Positions 6,204 to 11,640 of a DNA stretch of 11,640 bases are shown here, one piece after another; positions within the stretch are counted from its first letter, which is position 1; each line of letters starts with the position of its first letter. The notes beneath the pieces are model-generated. The model was given only the letters and a program-made list of their open reading frames with translations. It was not told where the DNA came from and searched no databases. The position numbers and the translations under genes were made by a program. The stretch spans positions 1 through 11,640 of the forward strand of contig JAVVPO010000078.1 of assembly GCA_036655715.1 (NCBI GenBank), read 5' to 3'. The DNA is from JAVVPO01 sp036655715 (GTDB lineage: Bacteria; Bacillota; Clostridia; Lachnospirales; Cellulosilyticaceae).

Positions 6204-7535
6204 ATGAAAATGATATCTAAATTTATGTCTAAAATAAATAATCAATTAATTGGAACCTTTTTACTGATTACCATAGGGGTCATTATTTTATTTGGAAGTA
6301 TATTGCCATTGAGTATAAGATACTTAGTGGATAATAAGATTTATGACCTTATTTTAGTTGAGCAGGATCATATGATTAAGCAAGGTCATAAGATTGATGA
6401 AATAATAATTGGAACAAATGGTATTTATCATCTTGCAGATGATGATTATTTATCTAATTATAAAACAGAGGAATTAAGTGCTGAAATATTACATCAGTTA
6501 CTCATGTATGAAGATTTTTTTAGAGAACTGAATAAGCAAGTGAGACAGACTGATAAACCAGTGTCTCAATATAAATATGAAAGAGATAGCGACTCGATTT
6601 ATTATATCATTAATAAGACAAGACCGAATGAAACGATTATCTCGTACAAAATGGATAATACTAGTAGTAATTTATCTCACCAGTTATTTATGAATGTCCT
6701 TATGATGATGACCCTAACGGTGGTTTTGATACTGACAATTTTTTTGAAATGGAATATGAGGCTCATAAATAACCTGAAAAAAATCCAGGATAGCCTAGAT
6801 AATATTGAAGGACATAATTTACAGAAAGAGATAGTTACAGATAATTATACTTTAGAGTTTCAAGATGTCATGCTTTCATTAGAAAGAATGAGGCAAAGGT
6901 TGTATGAAGATGAAAAGGTAAAACAAGATATGATTCATAATATTTCTCATGATTTAAAAACGCCGCTTGCAGTGATTAAAAATTATGCAGAAGGGATTAT
7001 AGATGAGGTTTATCCTTATGGGACAGTGGAGGAGACTGCCCATGTCATTTATAGTCAAGCCGATAGATTGCAGAAAAAGGTACAAGGACTTCTTTATTTA
7101 AATAAATTAGACTATATTAAAAGCCAAAAAGAAACTTACGATACATTCTTATTAAGTGAACTTGTGACTGAGATTGTTGTATATATGCAGGAGCGAGAAG
7201 AAAAAGAGAAAATGAAGGTAAATGTAGATGAATCTTTGTTTATAGGAGATAGAGAAAAATGGCGTATCGTGATTGAAAATCTTATAGACAATGCCAAACG
7301 TTATGCAGTCCATGAAATTAGTATCACCATAAAAGATAATACGCTATCGGTATATAATGATGGACCACCTATTGATAGGAATATGAGTGGATGCCTGTTT
7401 AACGCATTTGAAGTAGGGCAAGGCGGTGTGACGGGGCTTGGATTAGCTATTGTGAAGAAGACTGTAGAATTATACAATTACACTATTGATTTTGAAAATA
7501 AAGCTGAAGGGGGCGTGCAGTTTACCATTTGGTAA
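6204..7535 (+). CDS. Membrane sensor histidine kinase (HAMP/HisKA/HATPase_c)
   Basis: The 443-residue product has an N-terminal membrane segment (about 15-37), an extracytoplasmic sensing domain (about 40-158), and a second membrane segment (about 162-181). A HAMP-like linker follows, then the dimerisation/phosphotransfer helix with HNISHDLKTPL (phosphorylated His249). The N box ENLIDNAKRYA, the G1 box YNDGPPID, the LFNAFE segment and the G2 box GLGLAIVKK complete an ATPase domain. The partner is presumably the OmpR-type regulator encoded at 9054. The sensed signal is not known; the fusion gene between them suggests copper or another soft metal. Two ATGs are possible: 6204 has AAGG only three bases upstream, while 6210 has it nine bases upstream and is the better-spaced start. 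Confidence 0.93.
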   Translation: MKMISKFMSKINNQLIGTFLLITIGVIILFGSILPLSIRYLVDNKIYDLILVEQDHMIKQGHKIDEIIIGTNGIYHLADDDYLSNYKTEELSAEILHQLLMYEDFFRELNKQVRQTDKPVSQYKYERDSDSIYYIINKTRPNETIISYKMDNTSSNLSHQLFMNVLMMMTLTVVLILTIFLKWNMRLINNLKKIQDSLDNIEGHNLQKEIVTDNYTLEFQDVMLSLERMRQRLYEDEKVKQDMIHNISHDLKTPLAVIKNYAEGIIDEVYPYGTVEETAHVIYSQADRLQKKVQGLLYLNKLDYIKSQKETYDTFLLSELVTEIVVYMQEREEKEKMKVNVDESLFIGDREKWRIVIENLIDNAKRYAVHEISITIKDNTLSVYNDGPPIDRNMSGCLFNAFEVGQGGVTGLGLAIVKKTVELYNYTIDFENKAEGGVQFTIW

Positions 7536-7591
7536 ATCCCACAATTATCCCATATTTTCATTATAATTATCCCATAGTAACTTGATATGAT
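7536..7591 (+). promoter_or_regulatory. Phased ATCCCAYA repeats and promoter of the metal-fusion gene
   Basis: The 12-mer AATTATCCCATA occurs at 7543-7554 and again at 7565-7576, exactly 22 bases apart. A shorter match, ATCCCACA, lies at 7536-7543, 11 bases before the first core. TATGAT (7586-7591, 5/6 for a -10) begins nine bases after the last repeat, and no good -35 is present. Direct repeats on an 11-bp phase replacing the -35 are the usual site of OmpR/PhoB-type activators. The natural candidate is the regulator encoded at 9054. The first repeat starts immediately after the kinase stop codon. Confidence 0.6.
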
Positions 7592-7624
7592 GAATTTAAG
7601 AATGAATCATAACAAGGAGACTAT

Positions 7625-9010
7625 ATGAAAAAGACCTATACAATACATGGAATGAGTTGTAATAGCTGCAAAGAAAAGATTGAAAAAAAACTATCTCAAA
7701 CAAAGGGTATTAAGAAGTATCAAGTTAGATTAAAAGAGGATAAGCTTAATTTAGAATATAATCCTGAGGAAATAAAGATAGAAAAAATTAAAAGAGTTAT
7801 AAAAGAGCTAGGTTATGAAATGTTGGAAGAGGATAAGAGTAGTAAGGATGAACTAAAAAAAATAGGGATACCTTTAGGGAGTGCATTATTAATTTTTATA
7901 GTACTAAATAGGGTGATACCTGATTTTTCAATGCTCTTAACAGAGGGGCGTGGGGTAAGTATAATTATGTTATTTATTATAGGAATTACAACCTCTTTTC
8001 ACTGTGTATCCATGTGCGGAGGACTTGCTTTATCACAAATAGTTAATGAAGGAAATCCTGTTAAGAAAAGCATAATGTATAATGCAGGAAGAGTTATTTC
8101 ATATACATTATTAGGTGGAATTGTTGGAGCTATTGGCCAAGGAATTACTTTAGAAAATGAGTTTTTTGCCATAGTGCCGATAATACTTGGGGCTTTAATG
8201 GTTACAATGGGATTAAGGAATGTAGGGATTATATCCTTGTTCGAAAGCAAGGTGATGAAAAGATTTAACCTTACTTTGGCTAGATTAAGAGGCAAGGTAA
8301 GTCATCACCAAGGGCCATTTGTATTAGGACTTGTCAATGGGCTTATGCCATGTGGACCACTGCAGCTAATGCAGATTTATGCCCTTGGCACAGGTAGTTT
8401 TATGCAAGGTGCCCTAGCCATGTTTGCTTTTAGTTTAGGAACGGTTCCGCTTATGCTAGGACTTGGGATATTCATGAATAAGTTATCAATTAGTGCAAGA
8501 AGCTTAGTATTTAAGATGGGTGGATTCTTGGTTATTATACTTGGTATAAGTATGATGATGAATGGATTAAGTACAATAGGACTAGCCACAGTCGGGCCGA
8601 AAAATAATGTGAGTAGCTCAAAAAGTACAATGAATAAACAAAGGATAGAAGATGGTTATCAAGTGGTAGAAATAGATGTAACTTCTAGACACTATAAAGA
8701 TATAGTGGTACAAAAGGGCATACCTGTAAAGTTTATTATTAATGTAGCATCCGGAGCGTTATCAAGTTGTAATTATGCTATAAATATCCCTGAATATGAT
8801 ATTGTTACAACACTTCAAGAGGGAGAAAATATGATAGAATTTAACCCCATAGAAGAAGGCACATACGCTTATTCATGCTGGATGGGGATGATTAGAAATA
8901 CTATTACAGTTATAGATGGGGATGTAGAAGATTATATATCTCAAATAGAAGATAGATCTTCATTTAAAGCATATGAGGCACGTGGCTTTGGCGCAGGGAG
9001 ATGTCATTAA
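7625..9010 (+). CDS. HMA - SafE membrane domain - cupredoxin-like fusion protein
   Basis: This is probably a copper (or similar soft-metal) handling membrane protein. The 461 residues contain an N-terminal heavy-metal-associated domain (1-66) with GMSCNSC, whose C12 and C15 would bind Cu(I). A multi-pass SafE/DsbD-like domain follows (about 75-325), with the twin conserved motifs HCVSMCGG (126-133) and NGLMPCGPL (about 238-246). The C-terminal domain (about 340-445) is cupredoxin-like, with C382 and the C418-W-M-G-M422 motif as likely ligands. Databases often call this architecture sulfite exporter TauE/SafE family, but nothing here points to sulfite. AAGGAGA (7614-7620) precedes the ATG. It lies between the kinase and regulator genes and has the repeat-bearing leader, so it is probably the regulated target. 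Confidence 0.88.
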   Translation: MKKTYTIHGMSCNSCKEKIEKKLSQTKGIKKYQVRLKEDKLNLEYNPEEIKIEKIKRVIKELGYEMLEEDKSSKDELKKIGIPLGSALLIFIVLNRVIPDFSMLLTEGRGVSIIMLFIIGITTSFHCVSMCGGLALSQIVNEGNPVKKSIMYNAGRVISYTLLGGIVGAIGQGITLENEFFAIVPIILGALMVTMGLRNVGIISLFESKVMKRFNLTLARLRGKVSHHQGPFVLGLVNGLMPCGPLQLMQIYALGTGSFMQGALAMFAFSLGTVPLMLGLGIFMNKLSISARSLVFKMGGFLVIILGISMMMNGLSTIGLATVGPKNNVSSSKSTMNKQRIEDGYQVVEIDVTSRHYKDIVVQKGIPVKFIINVASGALSSCNYAINIPEYDIVTTLQEGENMIEFNPIEEGTYAYSCWMGMIRNTITVIDGDVEDYISQIEDRSSFKAYEARGFGAGRCH

Positions 9011-9053
9011 AAAATTATTTTGACCAAAATAGGCAAGGAACAAGGAGGTTAAT

Positions 9054-9710
9054 ATGAGTATTAAAATAGGATTAGTAGAAGATGAGAAAAATCTAAATGA
9101 TATCGTAAGCGGCTATTTGAAGAAAGAAAGCTATAAAGTGCTTGCCTTTGATAGCGCAGAAATGGCTATGGAAGTAATAGATGATACCATACATTTATGG
9201 ATATTAGATATCATGTTGCCAGGAAAGAGTGGATTTGAATTAATGGATGAAATTAAGAAAGTAAATCCTAAGACACCTGTTATCCTTATATCTGCAAGAG
9301 ATCAAGATTTTGATAGAATACTAGGCTTTGAAAAAGGTGGGGAAGATTATATGACTAAACCTTTTTCGCCTAAAGAGCTAGTCTTAAGAGTGAAAAGAAT
9401 TTTAGATAGATGCTATCAAGAAGATAAAGAGATAAACATAGCTAATTATAGAATAGAATTAAATACCCATAGAGTTTATGATGGTAATGAATTACTAGAA
9501 CTATCTAATCGTGAATACTTATTACTTACCTTGATGTGTAAGGGAAAAAAGTGCCCTTTTACAAGAGATGAAATACTAAATAACGTTTGGGAAAGAGGAT
9601 ACTTTGGAAGTGACCGAGTAGTTGATGACTTGATGAGAAGACTTAGGAAAAAGATGCCAAGGTTACAAGTTGAAACAATATATGGATATGGATATAGATT
9701 AGAAGATTAA
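9054..9710 (+). CDS. OmpR/PhoB-family response regulator
   Basis: The 218-residue protein is a phosphorylation-dependent DNA-binding regulator. The receiver domain (1-115) has the acidic pocket E9/D10, phospho-acceptor D52 in LWILDIMLPG, the switch residue S80 in LISARD, and K102 in TKPFSPKEL. The C-terminal winged helix (about 125-217) ends in the typical TIYGYGYRLED. AAGGAGG (9042-9048) lies five bases before the ATG. It is 43 bases after the fusion gene and on the same strand, so it is likely co-transcribed. Its partner kinase is presumably the one at 6204. Having the target gene between kinase and regulator is unusual but gives a self-contained, autoregulatory unit. Confidence 0.95.
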   Translation: MSIKIGLVEDEKNLNDIVSGYLKKESYKVLAFDSAEMAMEVIDDTIHLWILDIMLPGKSGFELMDEIKKVNPKTPVILISARDQDFDRILGFEKGGEDYMTKPFSPKELVLRVKRILDRCYQEDKEINIANYRIELNTHRVYDGNELLELSNREYLLLTLMCKGKKCPFTRDEILNNVWERGYFGSDRVVDDLMRRLRKKMPRLQVETIYGYGYRLED

Positions 9711-9721
9711 TTAAGTAAATT

Positions 9722-9763
9722 GCAAAATAGCCTGATAGGGAATACCTACAGGCTACTTTTTGC
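9722..9763. terminator. Bidirectional terminator between convergent genes
   Basis: TAGCCTG (9728-9734) pairs with CAGGCTA (9749-9755), with an inner AGG/CCT helix (9737-9739/9745-9747). GCAAAA precedes the stem and CTTTTTGC follows it, so there is a T run on both strands. It serves the response regulator gene on the plus strand and the small gene on the minus strand, whose stop codon (9753-9755) is inside the stem. Confidence 0.85.
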
Positions 9764-9911
9764 GTTTCTTAATGAATTCATAGAGTTTACCGATGCATAC
9801 AGCAAGTCCTAGTACAAGTAATGGAAGTAGATTGCCCAGTGGATTTTTGATAAGGCTAGGTAAGATAAGAATCAGAAAAATAATATATTTATATTTTAAT
9901 AAGAATGACAT
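9753..9911 (-). CDS. Small membrane protein, 52 residues
   Basis: On the minus strand an ATG at 9911 opens a 52-residue frame ending with TAG at 9753-9755. The product starts MSFLLKYKYIIFLILIL, has a first hydrophobic stretch (about 9-22), a short N-P-L-G-N turn, and a second stretch (about 28-41). It ends in the basic tail KLYEFIKKRKK, which suggests two membrane helices with a positive cytoplasmic end. AAAAGGA (9922-9929, read on the minus strand) lies ten bases upstream. A TGcTATAAT extended -10 sits at 9937-9945. Promoter, ribosome binding site, frame and terminator all agree, so this is likely a real gene. I do not recognise the family and give no function. Confidence 0.7.
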   Translation of the reverse strand: MSFLLKYKYIIFLILILPSLIKNPLGNLLPLLVLGLAVCIGKLYEFIKKRKK

Positions 9912-9936
9912 ACGTATAAAATCCTTTTTTAATTTA

Positions 9937-9945
9937 ATTATAGCA
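9937..9945 (-). promoter_or_regulatory. Extended -10 promoter of the small membrane protein gene
   Basis: Read on the minus strand this is TGCTATAAT: a perfect -10 hexamer with the extended TG. No convincing -35 is seen. The transcript would start about 20 bases before the AAAAGGA ribosome binding site of the gene ending at 9753. Confidence 0.55.
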
Positions 9946-10017
9946 TAGATGTCTATAGGTAGAGGGCTCTGTTTGTGTGCGGAACTAGAAAAGAGGGTGA
10001 TAAGATTTAGTGAATTA

Positions 10018-10026
10018 TGCTATAAT
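10018..10026 (+). promoter_or_regulatory. Extended -10 promoter for the FHA gene group
   Basis: TGCTATAAT is again a perfect -10 with extended TG. The best -35 is the weak GTGATA at 9997-10002, 18 bases upstream of the hexamer. It would give a leader of about 75 bases before the ATG at 10107. It is divergent from the minus-strand promoter about 75 bases to the left. Confidence 0.55.
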
Positions 10027-10106
10027 AAAGGTGGAAGAAGCTGTATGTATTTTTATATAAAAGTTCAACTATTTAGAAAGTTAAATAAAGAAAGGAAAAC
10101 TATAAT

Positions 10107-10327
10107 ATGATAAACGGTACAACTAATATCGCCCAATATGTTATAGGAGGTGCTGTGATTTTTGTCTTAATAGCATTAATGGGGAGCTTGATAGCACTTG
10201 CTATTATGAAAAAAAGAGGCAGTGAGGAAGCTTGTACGCTTTTAGAAGAAGATGAAATGCCAAAAGATAGTAAAAAGGGGATCCTAGACTCTTTAATAGC
10301 TAAAATGACTTATTGTGAAGAAGAAGA
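10107..10327 (+). CDS. N-terminal part of a single-pass membrane protein, cut by an assembly gap
   Basis: An ATG with AAAGGA (10091-10096) ten bases upstream opens a frame that runs into the run of N after 74 codons. Residues about 8-34 (AQYVIGGAVIFVLIALMG and onward) form one membrane helix followed by MKKR, so the N-terminus is probably outside. The cytoplasmic part is acidic (EEACTLLEEDE), then basic, then EEE at the gap. The frame on the right of the gap encodes a Lys/Thr-rich linker and an FHA domain without its own start. The simplest reading is one gene of at least about 200 codons: membrane anchor, low-complexity linker, FHA. The gap length is unknown, so the frame cannot be checked. 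I do not recognise a specific family. Confidence 0.7.
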
Positions 10328-10427
10328 NNNNNNNNNNNNNNNNNNNNNNNNNNNNNNNNNNNNNNNNNNNNNNNNNNNNNNNNNNNNNNNNNNNNNNNNN
10401 NNNNNNNNNNNNNNNNNNNNNNNNNNN
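10328..10427. other. Assembly gap of 100 N
   Basis: Exactly 100 undetermined bases are present, a conventional placeholder for unknown length. The gap lies inside the presumed membrane-FHA gene and next to a 15-base tandem repeat (10433-10459). Any frame read across it is meaningless. Confidence 0.95.
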
Positions 10428-10429
10428 AA

Positions 10430-10804
10430 TCTACTAAAAATAAAGCAACTAAAAATAAACTATATAAGGAACTAGTAATAGAAAAGCCTTCAGATAAAAA
10501 AGAACTTATCTTTACAAAAATAGAGAATAATCAAGAAGAAGAGAGTTTTAGAATGATTCTTGAAGAGAGTTTAAGTATTGGAAGAGGAATGAATAAAAAT
10601 GATTGGGTTATTACCAATGATCAGACTATATCACAAAAGCACTGTAAACTATATATAGAAAAAGGGATAGTATATATGATAGACTTAAATACTACTAATG
10701 GTACATTTGTAAACAAAAAGCGTATGACTAAACCTGTTGTAATAAATAGTCAAGATAGGATTCGAATGGGCGTATCAGAATATAGAATAACTATCAGGGG
10801 CTAA
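10430..10804 (+). CDS. C-terminal part of the same protein: FHA domain
   Basis: The frame is open from the gap edge to TAA at 10802-10804, giving at least 124 residues. It begins with STKNKATKNKLYKEL, a basic linker. An FHA domain follows from about FRMILEESLSIGRG to the end, with the conserved G-R, the S-x-x-H motif (TISQKHCKLY), and N-G-T-F-V-N before KRM. FHA domains bind phosphothreonine peptides and mark Ser/Thr kinase signalling, or assembly of secretion or cell-wall machines. An internal ATG at 10553 lacks a ribosome binding site and would cut the first strand, so it is probably not the start. No kinase gene is in the window, so the partner is unknown. Confidence 0.85.
   Translation, partial: STKNKATKNKLYKELVIEKPSDKKELIFTKIENNQEEESFRMILEESLSIGRGMNKNDWVITNDQTISQKHCKLYIEKGIVYMIDLNTTNGTFVNKKRMTKPVVINSQDRIRMGVSEYRITIRG
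10433..10459 (+). repeat. 15-base tandem repeat at the gap edge
   Basis: ACTAAAAATAAAGCA (10433-10447) is followed by ACTAAAAATAAA (10448-10459), the second copy losing only the last codon. In the FHA frame it encodes T-K-N-K-A, T-K-N-K. The array probably extends into the run of N and is the likely cause of the assembly break. Confidence 0.75.
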
Positions 10805-10841
10805 GTAAAATATAAGCATGAATAGAAAGAGGTGAAGTGTA

Positions 10842-11120
10842 ATGTATACCAATAATAACTCTAAGCTTGTAACTGTCTATAAGGATGCAAAAGAGAGAGC
10901 CGGAAAACATATTCAATTATTATTAAATGCCAAAGATAATGAAAGAATTGAGTCAGATAGAATACTTCAATATCTTCAAGAAACTATAGATTGTCTCAAG
11001 CTGTGCTTAGATGGCTTAGCAGAGGGATCGGAATATAAAAAGCAATATGCTATGTATAAGGATGAACTTGGGGAGCTAGGAGAAGAGATTATTAAATACA
11101 CTAAAATGAATAGATGGTAG
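10842..11120 (+). CDS. Hypothetical helical protein, 92 residues
   Basis: The near-consensus AAGAGGTGA (10827-10835) lies six bases before the ATG, so translation is well supported. The product is charged and predicted helical throughout, with no signal peptide or membrane segment. It has two Cys in ETIDCLKLCLDGL and an amphipathic C-terminal helix. It starts 37 bases after the FHA gene on the same strand, with no terminator between, so it is probably in the same transcript. I do not recognise a family. The small, helical, cytosolic character would suit an adaptor or chaperone for the FHA membrane protein, but that is speculation. Confidence 0.75.
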   Translation: MYTNNNSKLVTVYKDAKERAGKHIQLLLNAKDNERIESDRILQYLQETIDCLKLCLDGLAEGSEYKKQYAMYKDELGELGEEIIKYTKMNRW

Positions 11121-11145
11121 AAGGTACCAAAAGAAAACGAAAAAG

Positions 11146-11222
11146 TTAAAGGCCTTATAAAGTCTACGAATAAATAGAATATTTAAAGGCTATACTCCTA
11201 TTAAAAGGAGTGTGGCCTTTAA
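11146..11222 (+). promoter_or_regulatory. Leader that can bury the ribosome binding site and start codon
   Basis: A nested hairpin pairs TTAAAGGC (11183-11190) with GCCTTTAA (11215-11222) and ACTCCT (11194-11199) with AGGAGT (11206-11211), with a 3x3 internal loop and a 6-base apical loop. This covers the Shine-Dalgarno AAAGGAG (11204-11210) and the A of the ATG at 11222. A second copy of the left arm, TTAAAGGCC (11146-11154), can pair instead with GGCCTTTAA (11214-11222). The poor T tail after the stem argues against a plain terminator. Confidence 0.5.
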
Positions 11223-11398
11223 TGACTAATAGACAAGTCCTTGAAATAAGAATGAATCAGCTAGAACTTTTATTGATAGCTTGTAAAGAACATCCAGAGT
11301 ATATGTATACTCACATAAGCAATACTTTACAACATATGAAAGAGCAAGCAGAAAAAAATGAAATATTTTTGCATGATGAATGTCAGCTAACTTATTAA
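11222..11398 (+). CDS. Hypothetical small protein, 58 residues
   Basis: The chosen start is ATG 11222, because AAAGGAG (11204-11210) lies 11 bases upstream. A GTG at 11210 would extend the frame by four codons but overlaps the ribosome binding site itself. The product begins MTNRQVLEIRMNQLELLL and is helical, charged and cytosolic, with His and Cys residues (C20, H23, H31, H38, H51, C54) but no obvious metal motif. No family is recognised. It lies about 100 bases downstream of the 92-residue gene, behind the structured leader, and is followed by a terminator that ends the group. Confidence 0.65.
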   Translation: MTNRQVLEIRMNQLELLLIACKEHPEYMYTHISNTLQHMKEQAEKNEIFLHDECQLTY

Positions 11399-11416
11399 GA
11401 TATACTTGTCATAACT

Positions 11417-11451
11417 GGCTCTTACAGTACTTTTTCTGTAAGAGTCTTTCT
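11417..11451 (+). terminator. Terminator of the FHA gene group
   Basis: CTCTTACAG (11419-11427) pairs perfectly with CTGTAAGAG (11436-11444), extended by G.T and G-C at the base. The loop is 8 bases and TTTCT follows. It lies 19 bases after the stop codon of the 58-residue gene. Confidence 0.75.
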
Positions 11452-11492
11452 AAGTGTAAGAGAAAATTCATAAGTATCCAATAAAAAAGAAG

Positions 11493-11498
11493 TATAAT
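11493..11498 (+). promoter_or_regulatory. Candidate -10 box at the right edge
   Basis: TATAAT is a perfect hexamer, but no good -35 is seen (TTCATA at 11467-11472 is 20 bases upstream). In such AT-rich sequence a chance match is quite possible. It could drive whatever gene begins at the right edge. Confidence 0.3.
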
Positions 11499-11599
11499 AA
11501 ATAATGAACAAGGAAAATAAAAAGCTAGTTATAAAATAGAGCAGCAAAGGAGATAACTAGAATAAATAAGAAAAATAAAATATTATATTTAATATTTTA

Positions 11600-11640
11600 A
11601 TGAAAAACAATAGAGTTATAAAGAAAATTATTGTAAAATA
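11600..11640 (+). CDS. Possible start of a gene running off the right edge
   Basis: From ATG 11600 the frame reads MKNNRVIKKIIVK and is still open at the end of the window. The basic N-terminus followed by Ile/Val resembles the start of a signal peptide or membrane segment. No ribosome binding site directly precedes it; the only AAAGGAG (11547-11553) is about 46 bases upstream and faces no usable start. Treat this as a weak call. Confidence 0.25.
   Translation, partial: MKNNRVIKKIIVK

Noticed and set aside
7999..8295. 98-codon minus-strand frame
   Set aside because: Antisense shadow of the SafE-type membrane domain; hydrophobic because of the opposite strand.
9017..9030. ATTTTG-N2-CAAAAT inverted repeat before the response regulator gene
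   Set aside because: Short AT-rich arms, no promoter fitted to it, and no similarity to the ATCCCAYA repeats; probably chance.
10428..10475. Continuation of the membrane protein frame to the right of the gap (NLLKIKQLK...)
   Set aside because: It assumes the gap is exactly 100 bases. The neighbouring frame encodes the linker and FHA domain and is clearly the real one.
11547..11592. Frame from an ATA codon after AAAGGAG (NKKNKILYLIF, then stop)
   Set aside because: No accepted start codon and only about a dozen codons; at most a decayed gene start.

Overview
The window reads as chromosomal DNA of a low-GC Firmicute of the class Clostridia, most likely Lachnospirales-like. The evidence is AT-rich sequence with strong AGGAGG-type ribosome binding sites, a short housekeeping sigma-70 factor (about 360 residues), a ThrRS-like/uridine-kinase fusion protein typical of Clostridia, and a type A RNase P RNA (Bacilli usually carry type B). 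The species cannot be named from sequence alone.

Positions 1-5150 are a conserved housekeeping block, all on the plus strand: the probable 3' tail of dnaG, rpoD, trmK, a Nif3/YqfO family gene, a nucleoside kinase, and rnpB. The rnpB promoter starts on the base after the kinase stop codon. The rnpB RNA carries two compensated base-pair changes in helix P4 of its catalytic core.

Positions 5150-6200 hold no intact protein gene. About 5350-6044 has the hallmarks of a large structured noncoding RNA: a consensus -10 box, several strong local hairpins, a 10-bp pairing of a hairpin loop with a distant segment (pseudoknot), long-range closing helices, and a very long terminator-like hairpin at the 3' end. 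Its size is in the range of the OLE/ROOL/GOLLD classes, but I cannot assign it to one. It is followed by the C-terminal remnant of a VOC (glyoxalase-fold) protein gene.

Positions 6200-9765 form a probable copper/soft-metal response module: a membrane histidine kinase, a fusion protein (HMA domain, SafE-type membrane domain, cupredoxin-like domain), and an OmpR-family response regulator. The leader of the fusion gene has ATCCCAYA repeats on an 11/22-bp phase just upstream of a -10 box, as expected for an OmpR-type activator site. The module ends in a bidirectional terminator shared with a small convergent membrane-protein gene on the minus strand (9753-9911).

Positions 9960-11640 contain a separate plus-strand group of unknown role. 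It has a single-pass membrane protein probably continuous with an FHA domain across a 100-N assembly gap, then two small helical proteins. The second is preceded by a hairpin that buries both its Shine-Dalgarno sequence and its start codon. The right edge is AT-rich and may hold the start of another gene.
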